A DNA stretch of 64,000 nucleotides. Source: Streptomyces sp. TLI_105 (GTDB taxonomy: Bacteria; Actinomycetota; Actinomycetes; Streptomycetales; Streptomycetaceae). Positions 61,080-64,000 of this stretch are shown here, one piece after another. A program made the translations under genes and the position numbers. The stretch covers positions 5,915,501-5,979,500 of the forward strand of contig NZ_FNSM01000001.1 of the NCBI RefSeq assembly GCF_900105415.1. Reading direction: 5' to 3'. The notes below the pieces were generated by a model. The model was not told the origin of the DNA and did no database searches. It saw only the letters and a list, made by a program, of their open reading frames with translations. Every line of letters begins with the position of its first letter. Within the stretch, counting starts at the first letter, position 1.

Positions 61080-61889
61080 GTGAAAAAGCTCTCCGCACGA
61101 CGACGCCATCCGCTGGCGGCGGTCGTCGTCCTACTTCTCGCGCTGGCGGCCACTGGGGGGCTGTACGCCGCGTTCGCGCCCGCGGGCACGGCGAAGGCCG
61201 ATGAAACCGCCCAGTCCCTCGCCATCGAGGAGGGGAAGAAGCTCTACTCCGTCGGCTGCGCCAGCTGCCACGGAACCGGCGGTCAGGGCACCTCTGACGG
61301 CCCGTCCCTGGTCGGCGTGGGTTCGGCGGCCGTGGACTTCCAGGTCGGTACGGGCCGCATGCCGGCCCAGCAGCCGGGCGCCCAGGTCCCGAGGAAGAAG
61401 GTCATCTACTCGCAGGCTGAGATCGATCAGCTCGCGGCGTACGTCGCCTCCCTCGGTGCCGGCCCGATCAAGCCGACCGAGGGCCAGTACAGCCCTGACG
61501 GTGCCGACATCGCCAAGGGTGGCGAGCTGTTCCGCACCAACTGTGCCCAGTGCCACAACTTCACCGGTGAGGGTGGCGCGCTGACCTACGGCAAGTACGC
61601 CCCGAGCCTCGAGGGCGTGGACCCGAAGCACCTCTACGAGGCCATGCAGACCGGCCCGCAGAACATGCCCTCCTTCCCCGACACGACCATGCCGGAGAAG
61701 GAGAAGAAGGACATCATCGCGTACGTCCAGGCCGTCAACAGCGACACGTCCGAGAGCCCGGGCGGTCTCAAGCTCGGTGGCCTCGGCCCCGTCAGCGAGG
61801 GCCTGTTCGCCTGGGTCTTCGGCCTGGGCGCGCTGATCGCAGTTGCCATCTGGGTCGCGGCCCACACCGCTAAGGCCAAGAAGTCATGA
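61080..61889 (+). CDS. qcrC: Cytochrome bc1 diheme cytochrome c subunit
   Basis: 269 residues. N-terminal signal or anchor helix (AAVVVLLLALAATGGLYAAF), two c-type heme sites C60-x2-C63-H64 (CASCH) and C155-x2-C158-H159 (CAQCH), and a C-terminal membrane helix (GLFAWVFGLGALIAVAIWVA). It takes the place of a soluble cytochrome c between bc1 and aa3. GTG 61080; overlaps qcrA by ATGA. Confidence 0.97.
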   Translation: MKKLSARRRHPLAAVVVLLLALAATGGLYAAFAPAGTAKADETAQSLAIEEGKKLYSVGCASCHGTGGQGTSDGPSLVGVGSAAVDFQVGTGRMPAQQPGAQVPRKKVIYSQAEIDQLAAYVASLGAGPIKPTEGQYSPDGADIAKGGELFRTNCAQCHNFTGEGGALTYGKYAPSLEGVDPKHLYEAMQTGPQNMPSFPDTTMPEKEKKDIIAYVQAVNSDTSESPGGLKLGGLGPVSEGLFAWVFGLGALIAVAIWVAAHTAKAKKS

Positions 61890-62938
61890 GTAGCCAAGAG
61901 ATTCCAGAAGAGACCCTGCCGGCAGGGCAGGACACCGCGCACGGCGCGGTGACGGTCGCCGACGACCCGTTCGCCGACCCGGGCCTCCCGCCCCACAAGC
62001 CCCGCATCCAGGACATCGACGAGCGGGCCGCCCGCCGGTCCGAGCGTGCGGTCGCCTTCATGTTCACGCTGTCGATGCTGGCCACCGTCGGCTTCATCGC
62101 CTCGTACGTGATCTTCCCGGTCGACAAGATCGTGTACATCTGGCCCTTCGGCCACGTGTCCGCGCTCAACTTCGCCCTGGGTCTGACCCTCGGTGCCGCC
62201 CTCTTCTTCATCGGCGCGGGCGCGGTCCACTGGGCCCGCACCCTGATGTCCGACGTCGAGGTCGCCGACGAGCGTCACCCGATGCAGGCGTCGCCCGAGG
62301 TCAAGGCGAAGGTCATGGCGGACTTCGCGGCCGGTGCCGCGGAGTCGGGGATGGGCCGCCGCAAGCTCATCCGCAACACGATGTTCGGCGCGCTGTCGCT
62401 CGTACCGCTCTCCGGCATCGTCCTGCTGCGTGACATGGGCCCGCTGCCCGAGAAGAAGCTCCGGACCACCATGTGGACCAAGGGGCTCCAGCTCATCAAC
62501 ATGAACACGCACGAGCCGCTGCGTCCCGAGGACGTCGCGGTCGGCTCGCTGACCTTCGCGATGCCCGAGGGCCTCTCGGAGCACGACGAGCACTTCCAGG
62601 TCCAGATCGCCAAGGCCGCCCTGATGATCGTCCGGATCCAGCCGGAGGACATCAAGGACAAGCGCGAGCTCGAGTGGTCGCACGAGGGCATCGTCGCGTT
62701 CTCGAAGATCTGCACCCACGTCGGCTGCCCGATCTCCCTGTACGAGCAGCAGACGCACCACGTGCTCTGCCCGTGCCACCAGTCCACCTTCGACCTCTCC
62801 GACGGCGCCCGCGTCATCTTCGGCCCGGCCGGTCACCCCCTCCCGCAGCTGCGGATCGGCGTGAACGACAAGGGCTTCCTCGAGGCGCTCGGCGACTTCG
62901 ACGAGCCCGTCGGCCCGGCATTCTGGGAGCGCGGATGA
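61886..62938 (+). CDS. qcrA: Cytochrome bc1 Rieske iron-sulfur subunit
   Basis: 350 residues. Three membrane helices (FMFTLSMLATVGFIASYVIF, ALNFALGLTLGAALFFIGAG, FGALSLVPLSGIVLL), the actinobacterial form, then a Rieske domain with CTHVGCP and CPCHQSTFD, ligands of the 2Fe-2S cluster. Start overlaps the qcrC stop, and its stop overlaps qcrB (ATGA). Confidence 0.97.
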   Translation: MSSQEIPEETLPAGQDTAHGAVTVADDPFADPGLPPHKPRIQDIDERAARRSERAVAFMFTLSMLATVGFIASYVIFPVDKIVYIWPFGHVSALNFALGLTLGAALFFIGAGAVHWARTLMSDVEVADERHPMQASPEVKAKVMADFAAGAAESGMGRRKLIRNTMFGALSLVPLSGIVLLRDMGPLPEKKLRTTMWTKGLQLINMNTHEPLRPEDVAVGSLTFAMPEGLSEHDEHFQVQIAKAALMIVRIQPEDIKDKRELEWSHEGIVAFSKICTHVGCPISLYEQQTHHVLCPCHQSTFDLSDGARVIFGPAGHPLPQLRIGVNDKGFLEALGDFDEPVGPAFWERG

Positions 62939-64000
62939 GCACCGTGACCAACACGCAGAAGAAGGCCCCCGCCGGTGAGCGGGTAGCCGACTGGGCCGAC
63001 GGCCGCCTGGGGATCTACACGCTGGCCAAGGCCAACATGCGGAAGATCTTCCCGGACCACTGGTCCTTCATGCTGGGCGAGGTCTGCCTCTACAGCTTCC
63101 TCATCATCATCCTGACGGGCGTCTACCTGACGCTGTTCTTCCACCCGTCGATGAACGAGGTGGAGTACGTCGGACCGTACGTCCCGCTCCAGGGACAGCT
63201 GATGTCCGAGGCGTTCAACTCGACCATGCACATCTCCTTCGAGGTGCGCGGTGGTCTGCTGATCCGGCAGATCCACCACTGGGCGGCGCTGATCTTCCTC
63301 GCCGGCATGTTCGTGCACATGATGCGCGTGTTCTTCACCGGCGCGTTCCGCAAGCCGCGTGAGATCAACTGGCTGTTCGGCTTCCTGCTGTTCTTCCTGG
63401 GCATGTTCACCGGCTTCACCGGTTACTCGCTCCCGGACGACCTGCTCTCCGGCACCGGTGTCCGCTTCATGCAGGGCGCGATCCTGTCCGTGCCGGTCCT
63501 CGGCACGTACCTGTCGATGTTCCTGTTCGGCGGCGAGTTCCCCGGCGGCGACTTCGTCGCCCGGTTCTACTCGGCGCACGTGCTGCTGCTGCCCGGCATC
63601 ATGCTGGGCCTCGTGGTCGCCCACCTCATCCTGGTGTTCGTCCACAAGCACACGCAGTTCGCCGGCCCCGGCCGGACGAACAACAACGTCGTCGGCATGC
63701 CGCTGCTGCCCGTGTACATGGCGAAGGCCGGAGGCTTCTTCTTCCTGGTCTTCGGCGTCATCGCGGTCGTCGCGGCGATCGCCTCGATCAACCCGATCTG
63801 GGCCATCGGCCCGTACCGCCCGGACCAGGTGTCCACCGGCGCCCAGCCCGACTGGTACATGGGCTTCGCCGAGGGTCTGATCCGTGTCATGCCGGGCTGG
63901 GAGATCAACCTGTGGGGCCACACGCTGGTGCTCGGCGTGATGATCCCGCTGGCGATCTTCCCGCTGGTCCTCGCGGCCATCGCGGTCTACCCGTTCATCG
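62935..64000 (+). CDS. qcrB: Cytochrome bc1 cytochrome b subunit, 3 prime end missing
   Basis: 355 codons seen, cut by the window edge. Four-helix heme b core with His pairs in IRQIHHWAALIFLAGMFVHM and YSAHVLLLPGIMLGLVVAHL, and a Qo-site type region GPYRPDQVSTGAQPDWYMGF with P-D-W in place of the usual PEW. In Mycobacterium this subunit is the target of Q203-type inhibitors. Overlaps the qcrA stop. Confidence 0.97.
   Translation, partial: MSTVTNTQKKAPAGERVADWADGRLGIYTLAKANMRKIFPDHWSFMLGEVCLYSFLIIILTGVYLTLFFHPSMNEVEYVGPYVPLQGQLMSEAFNSTMHISFEVRGGLLIRQIHHWAALIFLAGMFVHMMRVFFTGAFRKPREINWLFGFLLFFLGMFTGFTGYSLPDDLLSGTGVRFMQGAILSVPVLGTYLSMFLFGGEFPGGDFVARFYSAHVLLLPGIMLGLVVAHLILVFVHKHTQFAGPGRTNNNVVGMPLLPVYMAKAGGFFFLVFGVIAVVAAIASINPIWAIGPYRPDQVSTGAQPDWYMGFAEGLIRVMPGWEINLWGHTLVLGVMIPLAIFPLVLAAIAVYPFI

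Overview
The window is high-GC actinobacterial chromosome and almost certainly Streptomyces. The evidence is GTG/ATG starts with purine-rich ribosome sites, many ATGA-type stop/start overlaps, GC-rich palindromic terminators without U tracts, and a gene order (lip, pdh, pepA, cob, pspA, nadA, adoK, cta and qcr genes) that I recall as core Streptomyces synteny. No rRNA, tRNA, CRISPR array or phage was seen.

Layout. 1-5.1 kb: end of an RDD membrane protein, a DUF4191 gene, lipoate synthesis (lipA, lipB) and an NsdA-like HTH/TPR regulator. 5.1-14.6 kb: accessory stretch with an FAD oxidoreductase, an epimerase, a GNAT enzyme, a TetR regulator divergent from two SDR genes, a DUF4240 gene, a third SDR, a WYL regulator and the wreck of a Ser/Thr kinase gene. 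14.6-23.5 kb: pyruvate dehydrogenase complex (aceE, a GntR regulator, the E2 acyltransferase, lpd) and pepA; the nearby lipA/lipB products make the lipoyl groups that E2 needs. 23.76-30.9 kb: a five-gene plus-strand operon coding for an Agd3-like secreted deacetylase, a PelF-like glycosyltransferase, a polytopic membrane protein, a spherulin-4 (GH135-like) protein and a GH114-like lipoprotein. 30.9-37.4 kb: cobalamin nucleotide-loop genes cobS, cobT and a PhnP-like/CobU fusion, with a lysyl-phosphatidylglycerol synthase-like gene between them. 37.4-48 kb: HtrA-like lipoprotein protease, methyltransferase, DUF3043 protein, pspA-pspAA, a two-component pair and an RND pump, which together look like envelope-stress functions. 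48-55 kb: nadA, erpA, a large exported protein, adenosine kinase and a cysteine desulfurase-TusA fusion. 55.3-64 kb: cytochrome aa3 oxidase and bc1 genes (ctaC, ctaD, ctaF, ctaE, qcrC, qcrA, qcrB, the last cut by the window edge), with an L,D-transpeptidase and a receiver-like gene inside the cluster.

The most interesting system is the 23.76-30.9 kb operon. Its enzyme set (CE18-type deacetylase, GT4, GH135-like, GH114) matches the fungal galactosaminogalactan cluster (agd3, gtb3, sph3, ega3) and is related in logic to bacterial Pel. I infer that it makes, deacetylates and trims a GalNAc/GalN-rich exopolysaccharide. Second in interest are two kinds of non-coding mobile or repeated DNA. Four roughly 480-560 bp islands (5.1, 37.7, 42.2, 52.8 kb) share one large palindromic core in two orientations. 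Two MITE-like elements with terminal inverted repeats are also present; one lies inside the polysaccharide operon, has CTAG on both sides, and supplies the stop codon of the gene before it and the ribosome site of the gene after it.
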